A DNA stretch of 64,000 nt from an uncultured Ligilactobacillus sp. Lineage in GTDB: Bacteria; Bacillota; Bacilli; Lactobacillales; Lactobacillaceae. Below are positions 16,748-25,483 of this stretch, in pieces; positions within the stretch are counted from its first letter, which is position 1, and each line of letters opens with the position of its first letter. Both the position numbers and the translations under genes were made by a program. Below the pieces are notes generated by a model, which was not told where the DNA came from, ran no database searches, and saw only the letters and a list, made by a program, of their open reading frames with translations. Location: NCBI GenBank assembly GCA_934201845.1, contig CAKPXA010000001.1:186001-250000 (forward strand), read 5' to 3'.

Positions 16748-19390
16748 CTATTTTTCATGGCGGACCGTCATCGTCCGTCTCGGCTCCGGCAGTCTGCAGA
16801 CAAGAAGGAGCAGGAGGCAGGAGAGAAGTGACGTGATGCAGCCGGCGATGAAGTACGGAGGAGTGTATTTCAGCGAAATGTCATGCTTTCCGGGCGAAAG
16901 AGCGGCTCCGATGAAGGTGTTCTGAACCTTGACGATCGGGGTGTCACGTCCGTCGACCTTCAGGTGCCAGCCTTCACTGTAGGGGATGGTCGTCGTCATT
17001 ATCTGGTTCGAGTCAAGGGAAATCCTTCCGCTGACTGAGGTCGATGTGGCCTTCATGTGCGTCATGCTGCCGGATTTTGCCTGTTTCAGCCTGGCCAGGA
17101 CGTTTGACGTGTCCATCCTGTACAGGACGAAGTTGTTCAGCCAGAGACTGTTCTTCTTGAAGACGGCTGTCAGGACGATTTCGTTGTCCTTGTCGTGGTT
17201 GGCGACGTTGATGAGCACCGTGTGCCTGAACGTTCCGTAGTAGTTCAGCTGACGGTTTCCGCGGTACCAGGTGACGTTGTCGCTGTTCAGACTTGAGCCG
17301 AGCGTGATGTAGTAGGAGTCGTCGGTCTTCGGCGTGAACTTGAAGATGATCTTCGCCTCCTTGCCCTTATCGGTCTTCCTGAAGCTGGAGTTCGTCAGGT
17401 TCACCTGCTTCGGGGTGTTCTGGAAGACGACCTCGCCGAAGTTGCACGGGTAGAAGTAGCGGGTGGAAGGCCACGTCGACGTGACGGCGTTGAGCCATGA
17501 CGTCTGGTAGTTGACGGGGTCGTTGAAGAGAATCCGCTGATTCAGCAGTGCCTTGTTGGCCGCATAGATGATGCCCGTCGAGTTGGGATTCCGGTAGATC
17601 CTGGTGTTCTGCGTTTCCCGGACCAGCCGGTACTCTGCTTCGTCCGGACGCTCGCTGACGACGTTCAGAGCCGTCTTCTTCGGCCTGATTTCATCTTCTT
17701 CCTTCGGCTGGATCAGATACTTCATGTCCAGCAGAGAGTCGGTGATGAGCGTGCCGTTGGTGTAGGCGACATAGTTGTCGCCGTCCGGTTCGCCGATCTG
17801 CCCGTAGAAGTCAGGGATGCTCTTTTCAAGTGCGGAGCTGAAGTATGAGCCGTAGTTGACGTTGTGGGCCAGGCCGTCGTTCTTCGTGCGGCAGTAAAGC
17901 GAGGCGACACGGTAAAGCGAGCCGTCGAGGGAGTCGAGCTGCTGCTTGTCCCTGTTCAGTGTCTCGGTCGGGTCGGCGAACTCCTTCTGGGTCAGATAGC
18001 TGAGATTGTTGAGCGACATGCAGGCATTGATGCCCATCTCAAAGCAGACGACGACAAGAAGCAGGAAATCCTTTGACGGATTATCCAGGATGCGCTCGGG
18101 AAGTGCCATCAGGACAAGCGTCAGTGCCGCGAAGACAACAGAGACAATCAGCGTCTGCTTCGAAGCAAAGCTGAATTTTCTCAGATTTCCGGCCGTATAG
18201 AAGATGATGCCGGCATAGAGGACGGCCGGAACGGCCGTGAGCGCGCAAGGGCGTCCGTCGCGGTTCGTGAGCGCCTTGTGGGCGAGGAAAATCAGCCAGA
18301 AGCTGACGACAAACGAGAAGCGGTACGGGTACCAGACCGGGAACTGCATGCCGTGCCAGAACAGGTCGAGCGGCTCGAAGCACATTGAAAGGACGAGAAA
18401 GGCAGTGACGAGAAGGGCGCTGATTCTGGAACGCAGCCTGATTTTTCCTGTGAGGAAGAACAGGCAGAAGGAAAACAGTGCAAGCGTCGAGATGAACAGG
18501 TTCGGCTGACCGGACGGCAGCTGGTCGAAGTTGAATGCGCCCATCGTCAGCTTGGAGAGCATCTTCAGCGGGTTGTACTCCAGCCTGAAGTGAATCTGTT
18601 CCTGCGTGTACTGCACCTTGCTTGCGGACAGGGTGGAGAGCGTTGACAGAAGCGTCACGCATCCGATTCCGGCGGCAAGAAGCGAGCTTCCCGCGAATGC
18701 GGCGGCCTTTTTCAGGAGCTTTTTCGGCGATTCGTACGTGTCACAGGCATACCAGACGAAGAAGAGCACAAGGAAGATGCAGATCATGTATGCCATGTAG
18801 TAGTTGTCAATCATCATGAACCCGAGCAGCAGCACGTATGGTGCGGGCCGGGCCTCTTCCATCAGGGTGTGGAAGGAGGAGATTATCAGCGGCAGGAAGA
18901 TGCAGGCGTCAAGCCACAGCAGGTTGAACTGGTTGGCGACGAACCATCCCATCATTGCGTACGAGACGGCAAGGGACGAATTGACAAGCCCCGTGTCCGG
19001 ACTTCTTCTCTGAAGCAGCCAGGCCATCGACAGGCCGGCGCAGCCGTATTTAAGCAGCGTGACCAGCATGACGCCGGCCGTGAGTGTCTTTCCCTTGAAG
19101 AACAGGAAGATCAGGTTGAACGGACTCAGGAGGTAGTAGGCGAACTCGCCCAGCATCTCGCCGCCGACCGCCTTGGAGAACGAGTAGAATATCTTTGACG
19201 GGTCGTGCAGCAGCGCATCCCTGTAGGCGGAGAAGAAGTCGATGTACTGCTGCCCCAGGTCGACGGTCAGCAGGCTGCTCTTTCCGAACGGATACATGCC
19301 GCGGTAGATGAAGTAGCCGAGCATGATGAGCACGGGGATGAAGAAGCCGCAGAGAAGCGGCCGGTTTTTCCTGACGAAGTCTTTTTTCAT
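16748..19390 (-). CDS. YfhO-family integral membrane protein
   Basis: The 880-residue product begins MKKDFVRKNRPLLCGFFIPVLIMLGYFIY and continues with about a dozen hydrophobic segments to residue 430, including the family-type early loop LLTVDLGQQYIDFFSAYRD. A long beta-rich extracytoplasmic domain (about 480-840) follows, ending in one more membrane helix at 845-868. This matches the YfhO family, whose members are GT-C-like and in some Gram-positives help glycosylate lipoteichoic acid or related polymers. That role is inferred from the family. AAGGGA precedes the ATG, and an extended -10 (TGGTATCAT on the minus strand) lies upstream. It stands alone between two plus-strand operons. Confidence 0.9.
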   Translation of the reverse strand: MKKDFVRKNRPLLCGFFIPVLIMLGYFIYRGMYPFGKSSLLTVDLGQQYIDFFSAYRDALLHDPSKIFYSFSKAVGGEMLGEFAYYLLSPFNLIFLFFKGKTLTAGVMLVTLLKYGCAGLSMAWLLQRRSPDTGLVNSSLAVSYAMMGWFVANQFNLLWLDACIFLPLIISSFHTLMEEARPAPYVLLLGFMMIDNYYMAYMICIFLVLFFVWYACDTYESPKKLLKKAAAFAGSSLLAAGIGCVTLLSTLSTLSASKVQYTQEQIHFRLEYNPLKMLSKLTMGAFNFDQLPSGQPNLFISTLALFSFCLFFLTGKIRLRSRISALLVTAFLVLSMCFEPLDLFWHGMQFPVWYPYRFSFVVSFWLIFLAHKALTNRDGRPCALTAVPAVLYAGIIFYTAGNLRKFSFASKQTLIVSVVFAALTLVLMALPERILDNPSKDFLLLVVVCFEMGINACMSLNNLSYLTQKEFADPTETLNRDKQQLDSLDGSLYRVASLYCRTKNDGLAHNVNYGSYFSSALEKSIPDFYGQIGEPDGDNYVAYTNGTLITDSLLDMKYLIQPKEEDEIRPKKTALNVVSERPDEAEYRLVRETQNTRIYRNPNSTGIIYAANKALLNQRILFNDPVNYQTSWLNAVTSTWPSTRYFYPCNFGEVVFQNTPKQVNLTNSSFRKTDKGKEAKIIFKFTPKTDDSYYITLGSSLNSDNVTWYRGNRQLNYYGTFRHTVLINVANHDKDNEIVLTAVFKKNSLWLNNFVLYRMDTSNVLARLKQAKSGSMTHMKATSTSVSGRISLDSNQIMTTTIPYSEGWHLKVDGRDTPIVKVQNTFIGAALSPGKHDISLKYTPPYFIAGCITSLLSCLLLLLVCRLPEPRRTMTVRHEK

Positions 19391-19506
19391 TTTTTCGGGT
19401 CCCTTCGAGATTAGTTAATCCTATGATACCACTTGGAAACATGCATTAAGTTTAAAAATAGGATAAAATTAGGCAAATTTACTGACTGATACGGGTGATT
19501 TTAGCA

Positions 19507-19582
19507 TATAATGAATAGAGTATGCGAAAATGCAGAGGTGCCGGTGCAGCTGTTTTCGGTATTTGCTAAAATAGCGTATAAT
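19507..19582 (+). promoter_or_regulatory. Two -10 elements upstream of pbp2b
   Basis: TATAAT occurs at 19507-19512 and again at 19577-19582, each preceded by AT-rich sequence but without strong -35 boxes. One copy of the 10-mer AAATGCAGAG lies between them at 19528. Confidence 0.45.
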
Positions 19583-19630
19583 GGGTGGGGGAACCCGACA
19601 CCTGATAATGAAAAGATAGGAGTTTTTGCG

Positions 19631-21700
19631 GTGAATTTTTTAAAGAAGGCCAACAACAGCCATGAAGGCAGAAAGAACAAATCACACATTCCGTTCAGAC
19701 TGAACTTTCTCTTCTTCATTGTGTTCGTTCTGTTTGCGGCGCTGATCTTTCAGCTTGCATACCTGCAGATTGTCTTCGGTCCGCGTTTTGAATCGGAAGC
19801 CCAGAGCGGGGACACGAGAACGGAGACGAAGAATGTCCAGCGCGGGATGATCTATGATTCGACGGGCAGGATTCTGGTGGGCAACAATACCGCAAGGGCG
19901 GTCACGTACACGAAGCCCCTCGTGGTTTCCTCGTCGGAGATGTTCAGGATTGCGAACAATCTGATAAGGTATGTTGACATCGAAGCCGTCTCGCTGTCCG
20001 ATTCGAACAAGGAGGATTATTACCTGGCCGACCCGAAGCACGAGAAGTTCGTCAAGAGCCGGATAGAAAACGCAAACAAGATCACGGATGCAGCGGTGCT
20101 CTATCACAAGGAGCAGGCCTACGTCAAGAAGCACAGGCTGGGGATGAGGCTTTCGGAAGAGCAGAAGCGTGCGGCGACCGTATTCTCGAAGATGAACGGA
20201 GCCTACGCCCTTTCGACCGTCTACATCAAGACGAAGGACGTTTCCGACACTGAGATGGCCGTCATCGGCGAAAACGCCTCGAAGCTTCCCGGCATCAAGA
20301 TCGGCACGAGCTGGACGCGCTCCTATCCAAACGGCGAGTCCGTCAAGAGTGTCATCGGCACGGTCACGTCGGAAAAGCAGGGGCTTCCAAGCGACAGCAT
20401 CAACACGCTGCTTGCAGAGGGATACTCCAGAAACGACAGCGTCGGCTCAAGCTACATCGAGTCGCAGTATGAAAACGTCCTGAAGGGGACGAAGGAGACG
20501 ATCAGCGTTGAAACCAGAAACGACAAGATCGTCAAGGAGTTCACGCAGTACGGCGGCAAGCCGGGCGACAACATCGAGCTGACCATCAACTCCGGCTTCC
20601 AGAACAAGGTCCAGAAGATCATGAATGACTGCGTCAAGTCCATTTCCGGCGGCAATCCCTATTCTCCGGGTGCCTACGCGGTGGTCATGAATCCGAACAC
20701 CGGCGGGATCTATGCCCTGGCCGGGGTCAGCCGCGACGTCAATACGGGCAAGATTACGGACAATGCCCTCGGCGCCATCAATCAGACCTATGTAATGGGT
20801 TCCGTCGTCAAGGGCGCCATGGTTCTCGGCGCACTCAAGTCCGGCGTGATCACGCCGTCAAGCAACACCCTGCTTGACGAGCCGATCAAGCTGAAGGGCA
20901 CGGCAACGAAGGCCTCCTGGTTCAACAAGACCGGCGGCGCCAACATGTCGCTTTCCGCATCCGACGCGCTGGAGGTCTCCTCCAACGCCTACATGATGAA
21001 GCTTGCGATGATGGAAGGCGGATTCAACTACGTTCCGGGCTCTGCCCTGTCGCTTTCAAACTCCATCTTCGACAAGCTGAGGTCGAACTTCAAGCAGTTC
21101 GGCCTCGGCATCAAGACCGGAATCGACATTCCGGGCGAGGCGAAGGGCTTTGAGGGTCCTGCCAACCAGGAACACATCGGTAATGCGCTTGACCTTTCCT
21201 TTGGTAACTACGATTCATACACGACGCTTCAGCTGGCCCAGTACATCTCCACCGTCGCAAACGGCGGCTACAGGCTGCAGCCGCATCTGCTGAAGTCAAT
21301 CCGCTCGACGAACCGCGACGGGTCCCTGGGCGACGTCAAGTATGAGTTCGGGCCGAACGTCCTGAACGTCGTCGATGCAAGCGACGCCCAGTGGAACGTC
21401 GTCAAGGAAGGACTCTGGAAGGTCGTTCACGGCACGAGCTCGCTCAGGACCGGTTCCAGGCTGACGGACATCAAGCCGGCCGTCTGTGCCAAGTCAGGTA
21501 CTGCCCAGACGTTCTACAAGACTGCCGAGACGGAGACGCTCAGTCTGGTGACGTACGCTCCGCAGAAGAATCCGCAGGTCGCAATCGCCGTCGCCTTTCC
21601 GAACATCAGCGACAGCACGTGCAGCATCAACGCGACTGCCGTGAAGGAAATCTACGATGCCTACTGGAAGACGGTGCAGACGAGCGACGGATTGAAGTAG
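19631..21700 (+). CDS. pbp2b: Class B penicillin-binding protein (PBP2b type, division or elongation transpeptidase)
   Basis: This bitopic transpeptidase cross-links peptidoglycan outside the membrane. From the GTG at 19631 (Shine-Dalgarno GATAGGAG) it has 689 residues: a cytoplasmic N-terminus, one membrane anchor at about 24-46, a dimerisation region with RGMIYDSTGRILVGNN, and the transpeptidase domain with Ser391-Val-Val-Lys394, the SxN motif Ser450-Ser-Asn452 and KSG at 621-623. A longer in-frame start at 19511 lacks a Shine-Dalgarno sequence and would add non-family residues. No PASTA domains are present. It is followed by rpmG and the yqgN-P-Q-glcK group, typical of lactobacilli. Confidence 0.93.
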   Translation: MNFLKKANNSHEGRKNKSHIPFRLNFLFFIVFVLFAALIFQLAYLQIVFGPRFESEAQSGDTRTETKNVQRGMIYDSTGRILVGNNTARAVTYTKPLVVSSSEMFRIANNLIRYVDIEAVSLSDSNKEDYYLADPKHEKFVKSRIENANKITDAAVLYHKEQAYVKKHRLGMRLSEEQKRAATVFSKMNGAYALSTVYIKTKDVSDTEMAVIGENASKLPGIKIGTSWTRSYPNGESVKSVIGTVTSEKQGLPSDSINTLLAEGYSRNDSVGSSYIESQYENVLKGTKETISVETRNDKIVKEFTQYGGKPGDNIELTINSGFQNKVQKIMNDCVKSISGGNPYSPGAYAVVMNPNTGGIYALAGVSRDVNTGKITDNALGAINQTYVMGSVVKGAMVLGALKSGVITPSSNTLLDEPIKLKGTATKASWFNKTGGANMSLSASDALEVSSNAYMMKLAMMEGGFNYVPGSALSLSNSIFDKLRSNFKQFGLGIKTGIDIPGEAKGFEGPANQEHIGNALDLSFGNYDSYTTLQLAQYISTVANGGYRLQPHLLKSIRSTNRDGSLGDVKYEFGPNVLNVVDASDAQWNVVKEGLWKVVHGTSSLRTGSRLTDIKPAVCAKSGTAQTFYKTAETETLSLVTYAPQKNPQVAIAVAFPNISDSTCSINATAVKEIYDAYWKTVQTSDGLK

Positions 21701-21788
21701 CGGGAGTGGCGGTTTGGGGTCATTCAGACTGTCAAGTAAAAACACTTAACAAAAAAGAGAAAAAATACTGGTAATCAGACCGAAAAGA

Positions 21789-21797
21789 TGATATGAT
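21789..21797 (+). promoter_or_regulatory. Extended -10 promoter of rpmG
   Basis: TGA followed directly by TATGAT (21792-21797) lies 65 bp upstream of the rpmG ATG. Confidence 0.5.
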
Positions 21798-21861
21798 ATT
21801 AATCGTTGGAGTTGCATCAACGCAATTCATTAAATGATACGTAAGTCTGGAGGTTTGAGAA

Positions 21862-22011
21862 ATGCGCGTAAACATCACATTGGAATGCACGGAATGTCAT
21901 GAACAGACATACCTGACAAACAAGAACAAGCGTAACAATCCTGATCGTCTTGAGCTTAAGAAGTACTGCCCGCGCGATCGCAAGGTCACAGTACATCGTG
22001 AAACAAAATAA
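21862..22011 (+). CDS. rpmG: 50S ribosomal protein L33
   Basis: This 49-residue protein reads [20 protein letters not shown] and ends KVTVHRETK. It carries the CxxC pair (CTEC) but only one further Cys (KKYCPRD), so the second zinc-binding CxxC is incomplete, suggesting a partly zinc-free or intermediate type of L33. L33 binds 23S rRNA near the E site. GGAGG lies 9 bp before the ATG. It has its own promoter and a strong terminator. Confidence 0.96.
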   Translation: MRVNITLECTECHEQTYLTNKNKRNNPDRLELKKYCPRDRKVTVHRETK

Positions 22012-22040
22012 CAGCAGGTTTAAAAACCTGTTGTTTTTTT
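22010..22040 (+). terminator. Intrinsic terminator after rpmG
   Basis: AACAGCAGGTTT pairs with AAACCTGTTGTT, followed by T residues. Confidence 0.88.
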
Positions 22041-22081
22041 ATTATCAGCTACAAGCGTTTTCAAGATGAGGAGGCCCGTCC

Positions 22082-22624
22082 TTGAAGAAGGAATTCAGAA
22101 GAAGGCAGCTGGAGACAGTCCGCAGACATGCCGGTGAGGCCGGATTCCTCGCGGAGGAATTCAGACTGTACCGGAAGCTTGCGGAAGAGGAATGCTGGAA
22201 GTCCGCAAAAACCGTTGCCCTGACCGTCAGCACGGCGGAGGAGATTGATACGAGGCCCCTGTTCGTTCTGGCCTGGTCTGCCGGCAAGCGGGTGGTCGTG
22301 CCGAAGACTTTTCCGAAGGGAAGGATGGAGTTCTTCGAAGTCGGACCGGAAAGCAGGTACGTCCTGACCGGGTTCGGCGTCTTCGAGCCGCGGGATGCTG
22401 CGGAACCGGTTCCGTGCGACGGAATCGACCTGGTGATTGTCCCGGGGCTGGCCTTTACTCCGGAAGGCAGAAGACTGGGGTATGGCGGCGGCTTCTACGA
22501 CCGCTTCCTGAAGCGGTACGGCGGGATGACGCTTGCGCTTGCCGATTCTTCGCGGCTCTTTTTGAAGCCGGAGTGGGGCGAGGATGAATTTGACGTCATG
22601 GTTCAGAACGTTCTGCGGCCATGA
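22082..22624 (+). CDS. fau: 5-formyltetrahydrofolate cyclo-ligase
   Basis: The enzyme converts 5-formyltetrahydrofolate to 5,10-methenyltetrahydrofolate with ATP, returning the stored folate to the active pool. The 180-residue product has an N-terminal basic region, the family signature PGLAFTPEGRRLGYGGGFYDRFL near residues 120-142, and a C-terminal V-Q-N-V-L segment. It starts with TTG behind GAGGAGG. The family is also called YgfA/YqgN. It is followed by the rhomboid, yqgQ and glcK genes on the same strand. Confidence 0.93.
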   Translation: MKKEFRRRQLETVRRHAGEAGFLAEEFRLYRKLAEEECWKSAKTVALTVSTAEEIDTRPLFVLAWSAGKRVVVPKTFPKGRMEFFEVGPESRYVLTGFGVFEPRDAAEPVPCDGIDLVIVPGLAFTPEGRRLGYGGGFYDRFLKRYGGMTLALADSSRLFLKPEWGEDEFDVMVQNVLRP

Positions 22625-22641
22625 CCGACAGGAGGAAGTAA

Positions 22642-23316
22642 ATGAATTACAAGTTTAAGGAGTTGCCGGCCACCTGGGTTCTGATCGGGATCAACGTCGT
22701 CGTCTTCTTGATGATGACGCTTGCCGGCGGCAGTCAGAACATCAGGGTCCTGATCCGCTTCGGCGCGAACTTTGCGCCGTATGTCTCGATGGGACAGTAC
22801 TGGCGGCTGTTCACGGCGATGTTCCTTCACATCGGTCTCGAGCATCTCGCCCTGAACATGCTTACCCTGTATTTTCTCGGCGCATCGCTTGAGCCGCTGC
22901 TTGGGACGGCCAGGTTCACGGCGCTGTATCTTGTGAGCGGCGTCTGCGGCAATGCGGCCAGCTACGCTCTGACGAACGGACTGTCCGCCGGCGCAAGCAC
23001 CGCGCTGTTCGGCCTGTTCGGCGGCTATCTGATGCTCGGCGAGTCATTCAGAAGCAATCCCTACGTCAGAATGATGGCAAGGCAGTTCCTGGTGCTGGTC
23101 ATCTTGAACCTGGGCTTTGACCTTCTTGACAGCGGCATCGACATCTGGGGCCATGTCGGCGGCCTGTTCGGCGGCTTTCTGGCCGGATACGCCGTCGGTG
23201 CCCCGAAGCTCGGCAGCGTTCCGCGCTGGAAACGCATTTTGGGCGCGGTAACAATTTTGCTCTTTTTGCTGATTATGTTCAAATCGGGTTTTATTTACTC
23301 ATATTTTAAAGTATAA
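22642..23316 (+). CDS. Rhomboid-family intramembrane serine protease
   Basis: This 224-residue membrane protein has about seven hydrophobic helices. The catalytic pair appears as Ser119 in GASTALFG and His171 in HVGGLFGGF, and the conserved HxxxN motif is present in LEHLALNML. The usual GxSG reads GAST here, a mild departure next to the nucleophile. Rhomboids cut membrane proteins within the bilayer; the Firmicutes member in this locus is YqgP/GluP-like but lacks that protein's TPR tail. AGGAGG precedes the ATG. It belongs to the fau-rhomboid-yqgQ-glcK operon. Confidence 0.93.
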   Translation: MNYKFKELPATWVLIGINVVVFLMMTLAGGSQNIRVLIRFGANFAPYVSMGQYWRLFTAMFLHIGLEHLALNMLTLYFLGASLEPLLGTARFTALYLVSGVCGNAASYALTNGLSAGASTALFGLFGGYLMLGESFRSNPYVRMMARQFLVLVILNLGFDLLDSGIDIWGHVGGLFGGFLAGYAVGAPKLGSVPRWKRILGAVTILLFLLIMFKSGFIYSYFKV

Positions 23317-23335
23317 TTATTTTCGGAGGGCTTTT

Positions 23336-23569
23336 ATGAAGACTTTGTATGATGTGCAGCAGCTGCTTAAACGTTTCGGGGTGTTCGTCTACGTCGGAAA
23401 ACGTCTCTGGGACATCGAGCTGATGGCTCTGGAACTGGATAATCTGTACAAGGCACATGTAATTGACCAGAAGACGTTTCTCAGCGCGAAGCTGGTTCTC
23501 GAAAGGGAGCATCGTTACGAAGAAAAGCATGAAGCCGCAAAGAAGAACTCAACGGAGGATGAGAAGTAA
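23336..23569 (+). CDS. yqgQ: YqgQ-family small protein
   Basis: The 77-residue acidic, helical protein (MKTLYDVQQLLKRFGVFVYV) matches the YqgQ/DUF910 family in sequence pattern and in position directly before glucokinase. Its function is not known; the family fold is a small helical bundle. Its stop overlaps the glcK start by one base, so translation is probably coupled. Confidence 0.88.
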   Translation: MKTLYDVQQLLKRFGVFVYVGKRLWDIELMALELDNLYKAHVIDQKTFLSAKLVLEREHRYEEKHEAAKKNSTEDEK

Positions 23570-24531
23570 TGGACAAGAAACTTATCGGTGTTGACCTCGG
23601 TGGTACAACAATCAAATTCGCTATTCTGACGCTTGACGGCGAGGTTCAGCAGAAGTGGAGCATCAAGACGAACATTCTTGACGAAGGTTCGCACATCGTT
23701 CCCGACATCATTGAATCAATCAACCATCATCTTGACCTGTACGGCATGAAGCCGGAAGACTTCGTCGGAATCGGCATGGGCACGCCGGGTACGGTCGACA
23801 TCGAAAAGGGCACTGTCATCGGCGCCTACAACCTGAACTGGAAGACGACTCAGAATGTCAAGGAAGAAGTCGAGAAGGGCACGGGCATCAAGTTCGTTCT
23901 CGACAATGACGCCAACGTCGCCGCCCTCGGGGAACGCTGGAAGGGTGCCGGTGAGAATGCGGACAACGTCGTGTTCATCACGCTTGGCACGGGCGTCGGC
24001 GGCGGCATCATCGCTGAAGGCAAGCTTCTGCACGGCATGAGCGCCGCCGGTGAAGTCGGCCACATCAATGTCGAGCCTGAAGGCTACGTCTGCACGTGCG
24101 GCAACCGCGGCTGCCTTGAGACATATGCCTCGGCCACGGGCGTCGTCCGCGTTGCGCGTGACATGGCAGAGGAATTCGCCGGTCAGTCCGCACTGAAGGT
24201 CGCCGTCGACAACGGCGATGACGTCACATCCAAGATGGTCTTTGACCTGGCAAAGGAAGACGACGCGCTTGCACTGAGCGTCGTTGACCGTGTCTGCCGC
24301 TATCTCGGCGTTGCCTGCGCAAACATCAGCTGCATCCTGCATCCGGAATACATCGTCATCGGCGGCGGTGTCTCGGCTGCCGGCAACTTCCTGCTCGAAC
24401 GCGTGGTCAAGTACTTCAAGAAGTACGCATTCCCGACAATCCGCAACACAACGACGCTCAAGCTGGCTCAGCTCGGCAATGACGCCGGTGTGATCGGCGC
24501 CGCTTCACTTGCGCTCAAGTTCAAGGACTAG
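23569..24531 (+). CDS. glcK: ROK-family glucokinase
   Basis: The enzyme phosphorylates free glucose to glucose 6-phosphate with ATP in the cytoplasm. The 320-residue product shows the ATP motif GVDLGGTTIKFAIL, GIGMGTPGTVD, the catalytic Asp in LDNDANVAALGE, the second phosphate loop TLGTGVGGG, and the zinc-binding GYVCTCGNRGCLE of the ROK family. It starts one base before the yqgQ stop is complete, in the same operon. Confidence 0.95.
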   Translation: MDKKLIGVDLGGTTIKFAILTLDGEVQQKWSIKTNILDEGSHIVPDIIESINHHLDLYGMKPEDFVGIGMGTPGTVDIEKGTVIGAYNLNWKTTQNVKEEVEKGTGIKFVLDNDANVAALGERWKGAGENADNVVFITLGTGVGGGIIAEGKLLHGMSAAGEVGHINVEPEGYVCTCGNRGCLETYASATGVVRVARDMAEEFAGQSALKVAVDNGDDVTSKMVFDLAKEDDALALSVVDRVCRYLGVACANISCILHPEYIVIGGGVSAAGNFLLERVVKYFKKYAFPTIRNTTTLKLAQLGNDAGVIGAASLALKFKD

Positions 24532-24550
24532 TTTCCGCTGAAATGCAGAG

Positions 24551-24585
24551 AACGCACCCGGCTTGAAGGTCGGATGCGTTTTTTT
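24551..24585 (+). terminator. Intrinsic terminator after glcK
   Basis: AACGCACCCGG pairs imperfectly with TCGGATGCGTT, followed by seven T residues. A copy of AAATGCAGAG (24541-24550) directly abuts its 5' side. Confidence 0.82.
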
Positions 24586-24675
24586 GCCCTGCGGACTTGA
24601 TTTTCTTCTGATTATATGCTGATATTATATTAGACGCTTTTTTTCGTCTAGAATTCTGGAAAGAGGGATTTAATC

Positions 24676-25107
24676 GTGACTTTAATGTTTGGCGCTGCCC
24701 ATTCAGTGTTTTTCTATATCAATATCGTTCTGATCACAGTTCTCGTCCTGATGTTCGGAACACAGTTCTACTGGTTCGTCCGTTCCAAGGTCGCCGGTAA
24801 CGTGATTGACGGTGAGGAGTTCGCCAAGGGACTTCACCGCGGTCAGGTCATCGACCTGCGTGACGAGACCAAGTTCAAGAAGGATCACATGCTCGGCGCC
24901 AGGAACATGCCGTTCATGCAGTTCAAGATGTACAAGGACGCCCTGAGAAAGGACATGCCGGTCTATCTTTATGACGAAGGCGTTCAGTACCCTATCAAGG
25001 TTTCCTCCAAGCTGAAGAAGGAGGGCTTCAAGGAAGTCTACATCCTGAAGGGCGGTTACGATGCCTGGGAAGGCAAGAAGAAGGGAACCAAGGTTTCCGA
25101 AAAGTAA
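24676..25107 (+). CDS. Membrane-anchored rhodanese-like protein without active-site Cys
   Basis: The 143-residue product starts at a GTG behind AGAGGGA. One N-terminal membrane helix (about 12-35) is followed by a rhodanese fold with VIDLRDETKFKKDHMLGARNMPF and GGYDAWEG. The loop that normally holds the sulfur-carrying Cys reads VYLYDEGVQ, with Asp100 in the Cys place, so sulfurtransferase activity is not expected. It matches the YqhL-type protein found between glucokinase and miaA in lactobacilli. Its function is unknown. Confidence 0.9.
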   Translation: MTLMFGAAHSVFFYINIVLITVLVLMFGTQFYWFVRSKVAGNVIDGEEFAKGLHRGQVIDLRDETKFKKDHMLGARNMPFMQFKMYKDALRKDMPVYLYDEGVQYPIKVSSKLKKEGFKEVYILKGGYDAWEGKKKGTKVSEK

Positions 25108-25112
25108 GCAGC

Positions 25113-25145
25113 AAAAAGGCGGTCCGGCTTCGGACCGCCTTTTTT
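25113..25145. terminator. Terminator between rhodanese and DUF3042 genes
   Basis: The 11-bp stem AAGGCGGTCCG / CGGACCGCCTT with a GCTT loop has T-runs on both strands, so it can serve both convergent genes. Confidence 0.9.
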
Positions 25146-25320
25146 AGTTCTGATGAGCCGAACGGCGCTTGCGCATTGCGCGGCGACGGTGTTCGTCCAG
25201 AATTGCCTCGCGTTCTTCAATTGGATCGATGACAGTCTTCCTGAATGCGTAGACGCAGCCTGCGACCGCGCTGATCGTTGCGACGGCGCCCATTAAGAAT
25301 CCCTTGCTGAATGACTTCAT
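25144..25320 (-). CDS. DUF3042-family small membrane protein
   Basis: This 58-residue protein reads MKSFSKGFLMGAVATISAVA at its start, with one hydrophobic helix (about 8-27) and a charged C-terminus rich in Arg and Glu ending AHQN. Sequence and place match the DUF3042 family of Lactobacillales, which has no known function. A strong AAAGGAGG precedes the ATG. It is convergent with the rhodanese gene and divergent from miaA. Confidence 0.88.
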   Translation of the reverse strand: MKSFSKGFLMGAVATISAVAGCVYAFRKTVIDPIEEREAILDEHRRRAMRKRRSAHQN

Positions 25321-25483
25321 TTGGAGAACCTCCTTTGTTTCAGTTATCTTTATTATGAACGAACTTTATGAATATTTCCAGTGAAATGACTTGAAATTAC
25401 GATTAAACTTATTGAGAATTAATTCCGGAAATGTTGTACAATAGCTATTGTGGACTGTTCGGAATGTGTAAAGGAGAGATTCA

